Below, in pieces: positions 57,212 to 64,000 of a stretch of DNA of 64,000 nt. Under the pieces are notes generated by a model. It did no database searches. It was not told where the DNA came from and was given only the letters and a program-made list of their open reading frames with translations. The first letter of the stretch is position 1, and every line of letters starts with the position of its first letter. The translations under genes and the position numbers were made by a program. The stretch is from Duganella lactea. GTDB lineage: Bacteria > Pseudomonadota > Gammaproteobacteria > Burkholderiales > Burkholderiaceae_D. The stretch covers positions 62,001 through 126,000 of the forward strand of contig NZ_WWCP01000001.1 of the NCBI RefSeq assembly GCF_009857505.1, written 5' to 3'.

Positions 57212-59022
57212 AAGGCCTCCGTGCGGGTGTGCAGCCAAGCCAGCGCGGCGCCGGACAGCAACGGCGCCAGGCGCTTGCGCACCGTGGCGTGATAGTCGTT
57301 CAGCCAGCGCAGCTCATCGGCGCGCAGCAGCGCGGTTTCGATGCAGCGGGTATCGATCGGGCACATAGTCAGGGTTTCAAAGTTGAGGAATTCGCCAAAG
57401 CCGGTCTGGCCGGCGGGACGGTTGAGCACCAGGTTTTCGATGCGGATGCCCCAGCGGCCGGTGCGGTACAAGCCCGGCTCGATGGAGGTGATCATGCCCG
57501 GCTCCATCGCCGTCTGCGGCTCCGGCATGGCCGACTGCGAGATCGATTGCGGGCCTTCATGCACGTTGAGGAAGTAGCCGACGCCGTGGCCGGTGCCGTG
57601 GCCATAGTCCAGGCCCTCGGCCCACAGCGGCGCGCGGGCGATGGCGTCCAGCATCGGCGAGCGGGTGCCGCGCGGGAAGCGGGCGACCGACAAGGCGATC
57701 AGCCCCTTCAGCACCAGCGTGAAATCGCGGCGGTGCTCCTCGGTGATGCGGCCGACCGCCACCACGCGGGTGATATCGGTGGTGCCGCCCAGATACTGGC
57801 CGCCGGAATCGATCAGCAGCAGACCGTTGCCCTCGATGGTGGCGTGGCGCGCTTCGGTGGCGCGGTAATGCATGATGGCGCCGTTGGCGCCAAAGCCGGC
57901 GATGGTGGCGAAGCTCGGGCTGATGAAGCCGGGGCGGCGCGCGCGGGCGGCGGTGATCTGCCGGTCAATGTCGACTTCGGTCAGCGGAGCGCGATCCGGG
58001 TCGGACAGTGTTTGCTCCAGCCAGGTGAAGAATTCGCACAGCGCGGCGCCATCCTGGTCCATCGTGGCGCGCACGTGGATGGCGTCCTGCTCGCTTTTGC
58101 GCGACTTGGCCAGCGTGGTCGGGTTGATCGCCTCGATGACCTGGACCGTGGCCGGTAGCCATAGACAGGTGCCGTAGGTGACGCGGCGCGGGTCGAGCAG
58201 CACGGTGGCGTCGGCCGGCAGCGCGCCGAGGGCGGCGGCGGCCGTTTCATACGGCGCGACATCGATCCCCTCGGTGGCCAGCGCGGCGCGCAGTGCGGAC
58301 GGGATTTTGCCGTCGGCGACGTAAATCGTCGCACCCGCCGGCGTGATCAGCGCGTGCGACAGGAATACCGGGTTGAAGTTGACGTCGGCGCCGCGCAGGT
58401 TGAACAGGTAGGCGATGTCGTCCAGCGTCGACAGCAGGTGGTGATTAGCGCCGGCCTGTTGCAGGGCGTCGCGCAGCGCGGCCAGCTTGTCGCGGCGGCT
58501 GTGCGTGGCGTGGGGCGGCAGATGTTCGTCAATCGGCGCGGCCGGCAGCGCCGGACGGTCTTGCCAGACCTGCGCCAGCAGGTCGAGGTCCGTGTTCAAT
58601 TTGACATGCTTGGCGCCCAGCGCGGTGTGCAGCAAGCGGGCGATGGCCAGGCCGAGCACGGCGCCGTCGACGGCCAGGGTCTGGCCGGATTCCAGATTGC
58701 TTGCCAACCAGTCAACATATTGCACGCTGGCGCCGGAGGTCAGCTTCATCAGCTGGATGCCGGTTTCGGCCAGTTGCTGCTCGGCCTGAGTCCAGTAGCG
58801 GGCGTCGGTCCACAGGCCGGCGAACGCTGGCGTGATGATCAGGGTACCGACCGAGCCGGTGAAGCCGGACGCCCATTCACGGCCTTGCCAGCGTTCCGGC
58901 AGGTATTCGGACAGGTGCGGATCGGCCGATGGAATCATCAGCGCGTCGATCTGGCGCTGACGCATCGCGGCCCGCAATCGGGCCAGGCGCTCGGCGACCT
59001 GGGAAGGGGTTGGGGTATCCAT
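57208..59022 (-). CDS. M24 family aminopeptidase P (Xaa-Pro aminopeptidase)
   Basis: 604-residue cytoplasmic metallopeptidase removing an N-terminal residue before proline. It has the long, three-domain form: two creatinase-like N-terminal domains (about 1-310) and a C-terminal pita-bread domain with the metal ligands in LLIDSGGQY...TDITRVV (two Asp), GTGHGVGYFLNVHEGP (His), TSIEPGLY (Glu) and RIENLVL (Glu). The ATG at 59020-59022 is used; an in-frame ATG at 59031 would add three residues. First gene of the coupled operon. Confidence 0.92.
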   Translation of the reverse strand: MDTPTPSQVAERLARLRAAMRQRQIDALMIPSADPHLSEYLPERWQGREWASGFTGSVGTLIITPAFAGLWTDARYWTQAEQQLAETGIQLMKLTSGASVQYVDWLASNLESGQTLAVDGAVLGLAIARLLHTALGAKHVKLNTDLDLLAQVWQDRPALPAAPIDEHLPPHATHSRRDKLAALRDALQQAGANHHLLSTLDDIAYLFNLRGADVNFNPVFLSHALITPAGATIYVADGKIPSALRAALATEGIDVAPYETAAAALGALPADATVLLDPRRVTYGTCLWLPATVQVIEAINPTTLAKSRKSEQDAIHVRATMDQDGAALCEFFTWLEQTLSDPDRAPLTEVDIDRQITAARARRPGFISPSFATIAGFGANGAIMHYRATEARHATIEGNGLLLIDSGGQYLGGTTDITRVVAVGRITEEHRRDFTLVLKGLIALSVARFPRGTRSPMLDAIARAPLWAEGLDYGHGTGHGVGYFLNVHEGPQSISQSAMPEPQTAMEPGMITSIEPGLYRTGRWGIRIENLVLNRPAGQTGFGEFLNFETLTMCPIDTRCIETALLRADELRWLNDYHATVRKRLAPLLSGAALAWLHTRTEAL

Positions 59023-59112
59023 AAAAAACATTCTAAATAACTTGTTCCCATGATACCGCGATTACCTGATCTGCCGCTAAAGGGTCGGGACCGCGCAATG
59101 CTCAAATAGCTC

Positions 59113-59142
59113 AGCTTGTTGTAGCTTGTTGTAGCTTGTTGT
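59113..59142 (+). repeat. Three tandem copies of AGCTTGTTGT
   Basis: A perfect 10-base unit repeated three times, followed by GTTAACAAC. It lies 27-56 bases upstream of the toxin gene start. It may act as iterons for autoregulation by the antitoxin, or be simple slippage. Confidence 0.6.
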
Positions 59143-59168
59143 GTTAACAACGCAGATCTATATTGATC

Positions 59169-59516
59169 ATGATCGTCTCATTCCGACACCAGGGATTACG
59201 AAAGTATTTCGAGACCGGCACGCTGGCTGGAATACAGCCTCATCATGAGTCGCATCTTAAATATTTACTTGCAGCATTGGATAGCGCTGAACTAGTGGAG
59301 CATATCGATCGGCCAGGCCGGCATTTCCATCAACTGAAAGGAACCAAACCTCAACGCTGGGCGGTGAATGTTAATGCCAATTGGCGCCTGACGTTTGAAT
59401 TTAAACAAGGAAAAGCGTATGCCGTTGATTACCAGGATTATCACCAATGGAAATGTACAATCCCCCTACCCCTGGTGAATTTATTAAATGGTGGTATTTT
59501 GATGCCAATAAAATAA
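59169..59516 (+). CDS. higB: HigB-type toxin (RelE/ParE superfamily)
   Basis: 115-residue ribosome-dependent mRNA interferase-like toxin. The segments SFRHQGLRKYFETGTLAGIQPHHESHLKYLLAALDSA, LHxLKG (HFHQLKGTKPQRWAVNVNANWRLTFEF) and VDYQDYH are typical of HigB. Typical HigB proteins stop just after this D-Y-x-D-Y-H segment. Here the frame reads about 24 codons further through the start of the antitoxin gene in another frame (70-base overlap). AT-richer than its surroundings. The toxin gene precedes the antitoxin, as in higBA. Confidence 0.85.
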   Translation: MIVSFRHQGLRKYFETGTLAGIQPHHESHLKYLLAALDSAELVEHIDRPGRHFHQLKGTKPQRWAVNVNANWRLTFEFKQGKAYAVDYQDYHQWKCTIPLPLVNLLNGGILMPIK

Positions 59517-59707
59517 GTGCGCGTCAATTCGGCGAGCAATTAGACGTATCACCACCGACTGTCAATCGTCTATTAAATGGACAAGGCAGAATTACACCCG
59601 CTATGGCAGAACGCGTATCCAGAGTCGTTGGCCGCTCGGTGGATAGTTGGATACGGCTTCAAGAAATGCAGGATCGGTGGCAGGAGCGGCTGCGCAGTGC
59701 GGCTTGA
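59447..59707 (+). CDS. higA: HigA-type antitoxin (XRE family)
   Basis: 86-residue antitoxin with a helix-turn-helix (KISARQFGEQLDVSPPTVNRLLNGQGRITPAMAERVSRVVGRS), preceded by NPPTPGEFIKWWYFD as in the HigA family (PPHPGE-like). It neutralises HigB and usually represses the shared promoter. AGGA lies 9 bases before the ATG at 59447. The coding region begins inside higB. Confidence 0.9.
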   Translation: MEMYNPPTPGEFIKWWYFDANKISARQFGEQLDVSPPTVNRLLNGQGRITPAMAERVSRVVGRSVDSWIRLQEMQDRWQERLRSAA

Positions 59708-60124
59708 TGAGATTTACATGCCGGAAACTGGTTAGTTCATGCTTATTTTTGGCATGACTTGGGCGAAAAAGCCCGCCTTCACTATCTCTGCAACAGGTGC
59801 AAAGTCTGATTCACACGCTGGCGTCTTCTTCCCGAATTTAATATAAGTGCGACTGAAATTAAAACACGCATATCAGCTTCCGTCCGAGCTCATTTAATTG
59901 CAATAGCAAAATCGGCTGAACGGAAGACTATTATCCGCCTGCGCCGTACGCCATTTTCTCGACGGTCGGATGTTTCGATCAGATGGCCGAACCACCACGA
60001 TCCGCAGCATGTCCTTTCATCCATCGCGCCCTGCCAGATGACGACAAAATCATCACGGATGTGCCCGACTACCAATAAATGGAGGATAATATCGTCCTCC
60101 ATATGTTTTCTTATGACAAAGATC
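59708..60124. other. Intergenic region without a supported gene
   Basis: 417 AT-richer bases between higA and the phosphoribosyltransferase gene. One plus-strand frame is open from about 59810 but has no plausible start and no recognised motif; a minus-strand 84-codon frame (59890-60144) looks spurious. The region holds a weak GGGC-GAAAAA-GCCC hairpin near 59760 and a perfect inverted repeat at 60079-60102. It probably carries the hpt promoter. Confidence 0.6.
60079..60102. repeat. Perfect inverted repeat upstream of the phosphoribosyltransferase gene
   Basis: ATGGAGGA, 8 bases, TCCTCCAT. It lies 23-46 bases before the start codon at 60125, in the leader. The arms contain GGAGG, so folding could hide a ribosome-binding-like sequence. 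No T-run follows immediately. Confidence 0.5.
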
Positions 60125-60694
60125 ATGCAAGATTTCCACCACAACCGCGCCCGCGCACTGATGCAGAACGCCGAAGAGCTTTACACCAAACAGGACGTCG
60201 ATAAGGCCGTCACTGAAATGGCCAATACCCTGAACGCTCGCTACGATCAACCGGACAGCGAAGAATTCCCGCTGGTACTGGGTGTGATGGGCGGTGCCGT
60301 GGTATTCACCGGCAACCTGCTGCCGCAGCTGACCTTCCCGCTTGAATTCGACTATATCCACGTCAGCCGCTACGGCGACGAAGACCGGGGCGGCGAGGTG
60401 GTCTGGAAAGTGGTGCCACGTTCCAACGTCAGCGGCCGCACCGTCATCGTGCTGGACGACATTCTGGACGAAGGCGAAACGCTGGCCCACGTCAAACAGC
60501 GTCTGCTGGACATGGGCGCCAAGGAAGTGATCCTGGCCGTGTTCTGCGACAAGGCCATCGGCAAGGCCAAACCGGTGCGGGCGGACATCGTCGGCATCAC
60601 CATCCCGAACCGCTTCGTGGTCGGCTTCGGCATGGACGCCTACGGCTACTGGCGCAACCTGCCGGGCCTGTGGGCGATCAACACCGAGAACTGA
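60125..60694 (+). CDS. Hypoxanthine-guanine phosphoribosyltransferase family protein
   Basis: 189-residue purine salvage enzyme that transfers phosphoribosyl from PRPP to a purine base. The PRPP loop VIVLDDILDEGETL (about 112-125), the early GVMGGAVVFTGNLLPQL and the metal/base region IPNRFVVGFGMDAYGYWRNLPG are intact. It resembles the betaproteobacterial Hpt-like group. The ATG at 60125 is used; an in-frame ATG at 60113 would add four residues. Further upstream extension was rejected. Confidence 0.88.
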   Translation: MQDFHHNRARALMQNAEELYTKQDVDKAVTEMANTLNARYDQPDSEEFPLVLGVMGGAVVFTGNLLPQLTFPLEFDYIHVSRYGDEDRGGEVVWKVVPRSNVSGRTVIVLDDILDEGETLAHVKQRLLDMGAKEVILAVFCDKAIGKAKPVRADIVGITIPNRFVVGFGMDAYGYWRNLPGLWAINTEN

Positions 60695-60751
60695 TCTGCC
60701 CGGCCGCCGCCGGCGATTGCCACACGCGGCCGATAATGGCACGATGACGGG

Positions 60752-61861
60752 ATGGTGAACACGATCATCTCCTGGCTCTTTCTTGCCGCCATCGCGCAGG
60801 CGGTGTTTCTCAGCATCTCGCTGATCCATCCGCGCCAGCCGGAGATGCGCACCGCTAACCGGCTGCTGTCGGCGCTGCTGCTTATTTTTTCAGCAATCAT
60901 CGGCCATGCGTGGCTGGGGCTGAACCATCTGTACCAGGCTTATCCGCACAGCGCGCTGGCGATTGTCACGCTGGGGCTGGCGGTGGGGCCGCTGCTCTAC
61001 CTCTACCTGCACGCCATACTGTCCGATGCGCCGCTGGGGCGGCGCGCGCTGCTGCATTTCCTGCCGTTTGCCGTCACCACGTTGGCGATGCTGCCCTTCT
61101 ACTTGCGTACGGCCAACGAAAAACTGGCCTGGATGCGCGGATTCGACGGCTGGCCGTGGTATCTGGCGCTGTTCGCCGTGGTCAAAATGGCCATCCTGTT
61201 TTGCTACCTGCGCGCCGGCCATCGGCTGGTGCAACGTGTACCGGCCGAGTCCGCGCTGGTGGCCGATCTGCGCCGGCTGATGCGCGTCTGGCTCTTCAGC
61301 GCCGGGCTCAGCGTGCTCGCCGTGGCGATGGCGGCGGCGGATGCCGACCTGCCGCTGTCGGTGGAGGCGGTGGATGGCGGCGCGCTGATGCTGTTCGTGT
61401 TCGCCACCGCCTACACGGCAATGCGATTGCCGCTCGGCTATCGTCCGCAAGCGCTGCCACCCGCGCCACCGCCCAAGCCGCGCTACGCCGACAAGCCACT
61501 CGCCGCCACCGAGCGCGACGCCTTCCTGGCCAGGCTGACCAGCTGCATGGAGCAAGACCAGCCATTTCGCAACGGCGAATTGAAGCTGGAAGAGCTAGCC
61601 ACGCAGGTCGCGTTGACGCCGCACGAACTATCCCAGATCATCAATCAACACTGCGGCGTCAATTTCGCCGATTTCCTGAATCGCTACCGCGTGGACGCGC
61701 TGAAAACCGCCCTGCACGACCCGAGGCAAGCCAGCACCAGCATTCTTGACCTGTCACTGATGGCTGGATTTAACAGCAAAAGCGCGATGAACCGCGCATT
61801 TAAGAAACACACCGGCATGACGCCGGGTGAATTCCGTGAACAGGCGCAAGCGCCCGCGTAG
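60752..61861 (+). CDS. Membrane-anchored AraC family transcriptional regulator
   Basis: 369-residue protein. About seven N-terminal hydrophobic segments (residues 4-235) are followed by a linker rich in proline (ALPPAPPPKPRYADKPL) and a C-terminal AraC/XylS helix-turn-helix domain (about 265-365, LKLEELATQVALTPHELSQIINQHCGVNFADFLNRYRVDALK). Such 7TM-AraC proteins likely sense a membrane or periplasmic signal. It is 79 bases before an exported amidohydrolase on the same strand, a plausible target. Confidence 0.88.
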   Translation: MVNTIISWLFLAAIAQAVFLSISLIHPRQPEMRTANRLLSALLLIFSAIIGHAWLGLNHLYQAYPHSALAIVTLGLAVGPLLYLYLHAILSDAPLGRRALLHFLPFAVTTLAMLPFYLRTANEKLAWMRGFDGWPWYLALFAVVKMAILFCYLRAGHRLVQRVPAESALVADLRRLMRVWLFSAGLSVLAVAMAAADADLPLSVEAVDGGALMLFVFATAYTAMRLPLGYRPQALPPAPPPKPRYADKPLAATERDAFLARLTSCMEQDQPFRNGELKLEELATQVALTPHELSQIINQHCGVNFADFLNRYRVDALKTALHDPRQASTSILDLSLMAGFNSKSAMNRAFKKHTGMTPGEFREQAQAPA

Positions 61862-61940
61862 CGACGTGCCAAATCATGATCCGGGACGCAAATCGCGCCC
61901 CGGCACGCCACACTGGCTCCACCAACCCAAGGAGCCCCGC

Positions 61941-63410
61941 ATGAAATTCCCCCAATTTATCGTCAGCTTGCTGATGTGCGCCCCGGCCATGGCCGGCCAG
62001 ACCTGGATCACCAACGTCAAGCTGGTGTCGCCGGAAAAACTGGACCGCATCGAGTCCGGCAGCGTCCTGATCGAGAATGAGCGCATCGTCCGCGTCGAGC
62101 GCGGTGCCGATAACAGGACACCGGCCGGCGCCACCCGCGTCGATGGCCAAGGCTACTACCTGACGCCCGGCCTGATCGACTCGCATGTCCATCTGTTCGC
62201 CGTGCCCGGCATGAGCTTCGAGCAATCCGAACACATGCAAGCCATGGCCGACGCTTACTTCGCGCAAATGCCGCGATCTTATCTCTACTACGGCTACACG
62301 ACCGTGATCGACCTGGCCGCCGGCAGCCGCGCCTTCATCGACCGGGTCAAGGCCATGCCGCTGCACCCGGACATCTACGACTGCGGCGCGCCGCTGGTGA
62401 TCGCCAATGGCTACCCGTCGGCCTTCATCGCGCCGGCAAAGCGCTTCCAGATGTTTTCCAATTTCATTTACGATGCCGCGCAGAAGGACAAGATCCCCGC
62501 CCAGTACAAGCCGGAAGACTACACCGTGGCCCAAGGCGTGGCCCGCGTCAAGGCCGACCACGCCATCTGCCTGAAAACCCACTACGAGCGTGGCTTCGGC
62601 AGCCAGCGCAACCTCCCGGTGATGAGCCCGGAGATGTACGCCGACGTGCGCCGGCAGGCAAAGCAGGCCGATCTGGTACTGGTCACCCACGCCAATTCAC
62701 TGGAAGCGCAAACCTTCGCCGTCAACGGCGGCGCCGATGTCCTGGCGCACGGCATGTGGCACTGGGGTGCACTGAACAATTCGAAGGAGTTACCGGAAGA
62801 AGTGACGACATTGCTGGACAAAGTCGTCGAAAAGAACATCGGCTACCAGCCGACGATGCAAGTGCTGTACGGTCTGCGCGCCTATGTCGATCCGGACTAC
62901 CTGAACACGCCGGCACTGGCCAAACTGCTGCCGCCAGCCATGCTGGCCTGGCTGAAAACGCCGGAAGGCAACTGGTTCAAGGAAGAAGTGGCGGAAGAAG
63001 GTGAAACCGACGAGGCGGTTCGCCAGGGCATGGAAGCGCCGCTGCGCCGCCAGCGCCAGGTGGTGGCCTATTTGGCGGGCAAGAACGCGAACTTCCTGTT
63101 CGGCACCGACACGCCGTCCTCGCCAACCTACGGCAACATACCGGGCCTGAACGGCTATCTGGAGATGCAAAACCTGCGCAACGCCGGCCTGTCGCTGGCA
63201 CAAATCTTCCAGGCCGCCACCATCAACAACGCCCGGGCCTTCCATCTGGACCGGGACCTCGGCACCATCGAAGCGGGCAAAGTCGCCAACCTGCTGCTAC
63301 TGAAGGAATCGCCGCTGCAACATATCCGCGCCTACGACGCGGTCGACACGGTCTGGCTACGCGGCAAACCGGTGGCGCGGGACAGCCTGACCGCCGGGGG
63401 CGGCGACTAA
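61941..63410 (+). CDS. Exported amidohydrolase family protein
   Basis: 489-residue metal-dependent hydrolase. The signal peptide (MKFPQFIVSLLMCAPAMAGQ) is followed by a short beta-domain, the metal motif DSHVHL (HxH), THYERG, the THANSLEAQTFA and DVLAHGMWH metal-region histidines, and the final aspartate in GTDTPSSPTYGN. The C-terminal GTIEAGKVANLLLL is typical of the imidazolonepropionase-like group. The substrate is unknown. AAGGAG lies 8 bases before the ATG. Its stop overlaps the convergent nitronate monooxygenase stop. Confidence 0.88.
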   Translation: MKFPQFIVSLLMCAPAMAGQTWITNVKLVSPEKLDRIESGSVLIENERIVRVERGADNRTPAGATRVDGQGYYLTPGLIDSHVHLFAVPGMSFEQSEHMQAMADAYFAQMPRSYLYYGYTTVIDLAAGSRAFIDRVKAMPLHPDIYDCGAPLVIANGYPSAFIAPAKRFQMFSNFIYDAAQKDKIPAQYKPEDYTVAQGVARVKADHAICLKTHYERGFGSQRNLPVMSPEMYADVRRQAKQADLVLVTHANSLEAQTFAVNGGADVLAHGMWHWGALNNSKELPEEVTTLLDKVVEKNIGYQPTMQVLYGLRAYVDPDYLNTPALAKLLPPAMLAWLKTPEGNWFKEEVAEEGETDEAVRQGMEAPLRRQRQVVAYLAGKNANFLFGTDTPSSPTYGNIPGLNGYLEMQNLRNAGLSLAQIFQAATINNARAFHLDRDLGTIEAGKVANLLLLKESPLQHIRAYDAVDTVWLRGKPVARDSLTAGGGD

Positions 63411-64000
63411 AGCGCCAGGCGGGCGCGGGCGGCGTCGTACTCGCGCTTCAGGCGCGCGACCATCTCGGCGGTGGTCGGGATGTCGTCCATCAGGCCGACG
63501 CCCTGGCCGGCGCCCCAGATGTCGCGCCAGGCTTTGGCGCTGCTGGAGCCGAAGTTCATCGCGCTCTTGTCGGCGGTCGGCAGCGCGTCCGGGTCCAGGC
63601 CGGCGGCGACGATGGACTTCTTCAAATAATTGCCGTGAACGCCGGTGAACAGATTGGAATACACGATATCGGCCGCCGTCGATTCGACGATCGCCTCGCG
63701 GTAGTCGTCGCTGACGTTGGATTCCTGCGTCGCCAGCCAGCGCGAGCCGATATACGCGAAGTCGGCGCCCATGGCCTGGGCCGCCAGCACGGCGTCGCCG
63801 GTGGCGATCGAGCCGGACAGCGCGATCGGGCCCTGGAAGAATTTGCGCACCTCGCCCACCAGCGCGAACGGCGACAGCGGGCCCGCATGGCCGCCGGCGC
63901 CGGCCGCCACCAGGATCAGGCCGTCCACGCCCGCTTCCAGCGCTTTTTCCGCGTGACGGATGGAAATCACGTCGTGCAGCACGATGCCGCCATAGCTGTG
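63407..64000 (-). CDS. Nitronate monooxygenase family protein, 5' end outside window
   Basis: C-terminal about 198 residues of an FMN-dependent 2-nitropropane dioxygenase-like TIM barrel. Visible are AEKALEAGVDGLILVAAGAGGHAG (containing the GAGGHAG flavin-phosphate loop), LSGSIATGDAVLAAQAMGADFAYIGSRWLAT and IVYSNLFTGVHGNYLKKS. The frame stays open to the window end, so the N-terminus lies outside. Oxidises alkyl nitronates; the physiological substrate is unknown. Confidence 0.88.
   Translation of the reverse strand, partial: HSYGGIVLHDVISIRHAEKALEAGVDGLILVAAGAGGHAGPLSPFALVGEVRKFFQGPIALSGSIATGDAVLAAQAMGADFAYIGSRWLATQESNVSDDYREAIVESTAADIVYSNLFTGVHGNYLKKSIVAAGLDPDALPTADKSAMNFGSSSAKAWRDIWGAGQGVGLMDDIPTTAEMVARLKREYDAARARLAL

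Noticed and set aside
59890..60144. 84-codon minus-strand frame between higA and the phosphoribosyltransferase gene
   Set aside because: It overlaps the start of the real gene, has no ribosome site, and its W/R/I-rich translation resembles no family.

Overview
The window is a GC-rich chromosomal segment from a betaproteobacterium, most likely an Oxalobacteraceae member close to Duganella, Massilia or Janthinobacterium. This is inferred from gene content (phaA-phaB with PhaB of the TGGMGGLGE type, minCDE, hemA-prfA-dsbB-prmC, ohr, E. coli-type gshA, a MetR-like regulator) and from very strong GC bias at third codon positions. It is mainly a core region. No rRNA, tRNA, CRISPR array or complete insertion sequence was seen.

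Layout. 1-3729: two tandem exported M13 zinc metallopeptidases on the minus strand (the first runs off the window). 3857-6229: a small exported helical protein and a CtpA-type protease, divergently oriented. 6357-9480: a FabH-like ketoacyl synthase, a MocR-type regulator and an AhpD-like protein. 9551-16000: a CPA2 antiporter, FadH, an exported SRPBCC protein, a DUF2721 membrane protein and prolyl aminopeptidase. 16086-18104: phaB and phaA, with an FNR-like site upstream. 18342-21377: a MetR-like regulator and minCDE. 21379-28480: an orphan OmpR-type response regulator, a coupled pair of unrecognised genes, hemA, prfA, dsbB, prmC and a degenerate hybrid-kinase-like protein. 28767-31428: gshA and an acetylpolyamine amidohydrolase-like gene. 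31425-35929: a Fur-boxed siderophore receptor coupled to a PepSY/flavodoxin-reductase fusion. 36064-38646: a chemoreceptor, then an AT-rich patch with a truncated TniQ-family gene and end-like repeats. 38824-39791: ohr and an ElaA-like acetyltransferase. 39798-46920: a two-component system with an NtrC-type regulator, divergent from a HlyD/MacB-type exporter operon that carries a sigma-54 promoter and two tandem candidate activator sites. 46961-54772: a double-FKBP lipoprotein, Kup, RarD, EttA, an outer-membrane barrel, AlkB and a small molybdopterin-domain protein. 54774-59022: a coupled operon of aminopeptidase P, a small protein, MgtC and a DUF2520 protein. 59169-59707: a HigBA-type toxin-antitoxin pair in AT-richer DNA. 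60125-64000: a purine phosphoribosyltransferase, a membrane-anchored AraC regulator, an exported amidohydrolase and a partial nitronate monooxygenase.

The most interesting non-core signals are: (i) the truncated TniQ gene flanked by inverted TATAGTCTG/CAGACTATA boxes and a cluster of GACTATATTT-like repeats spaced about 20-21 bp, which looks like the relic of a Tn7-like element; (ii) the sigma-54 exporter module, whose predicted transcript starts one base before the annotated ATG; (iii) a perfect intrinsic terminator in the 5' leader of the small exported protein; (iv) the unrecognised overlapping gene pair at 22869-23706; and (v) a HigBA pair with an unusually long out-of-frame overlap. All database-dependent statements are family recognition by eye, not search results.
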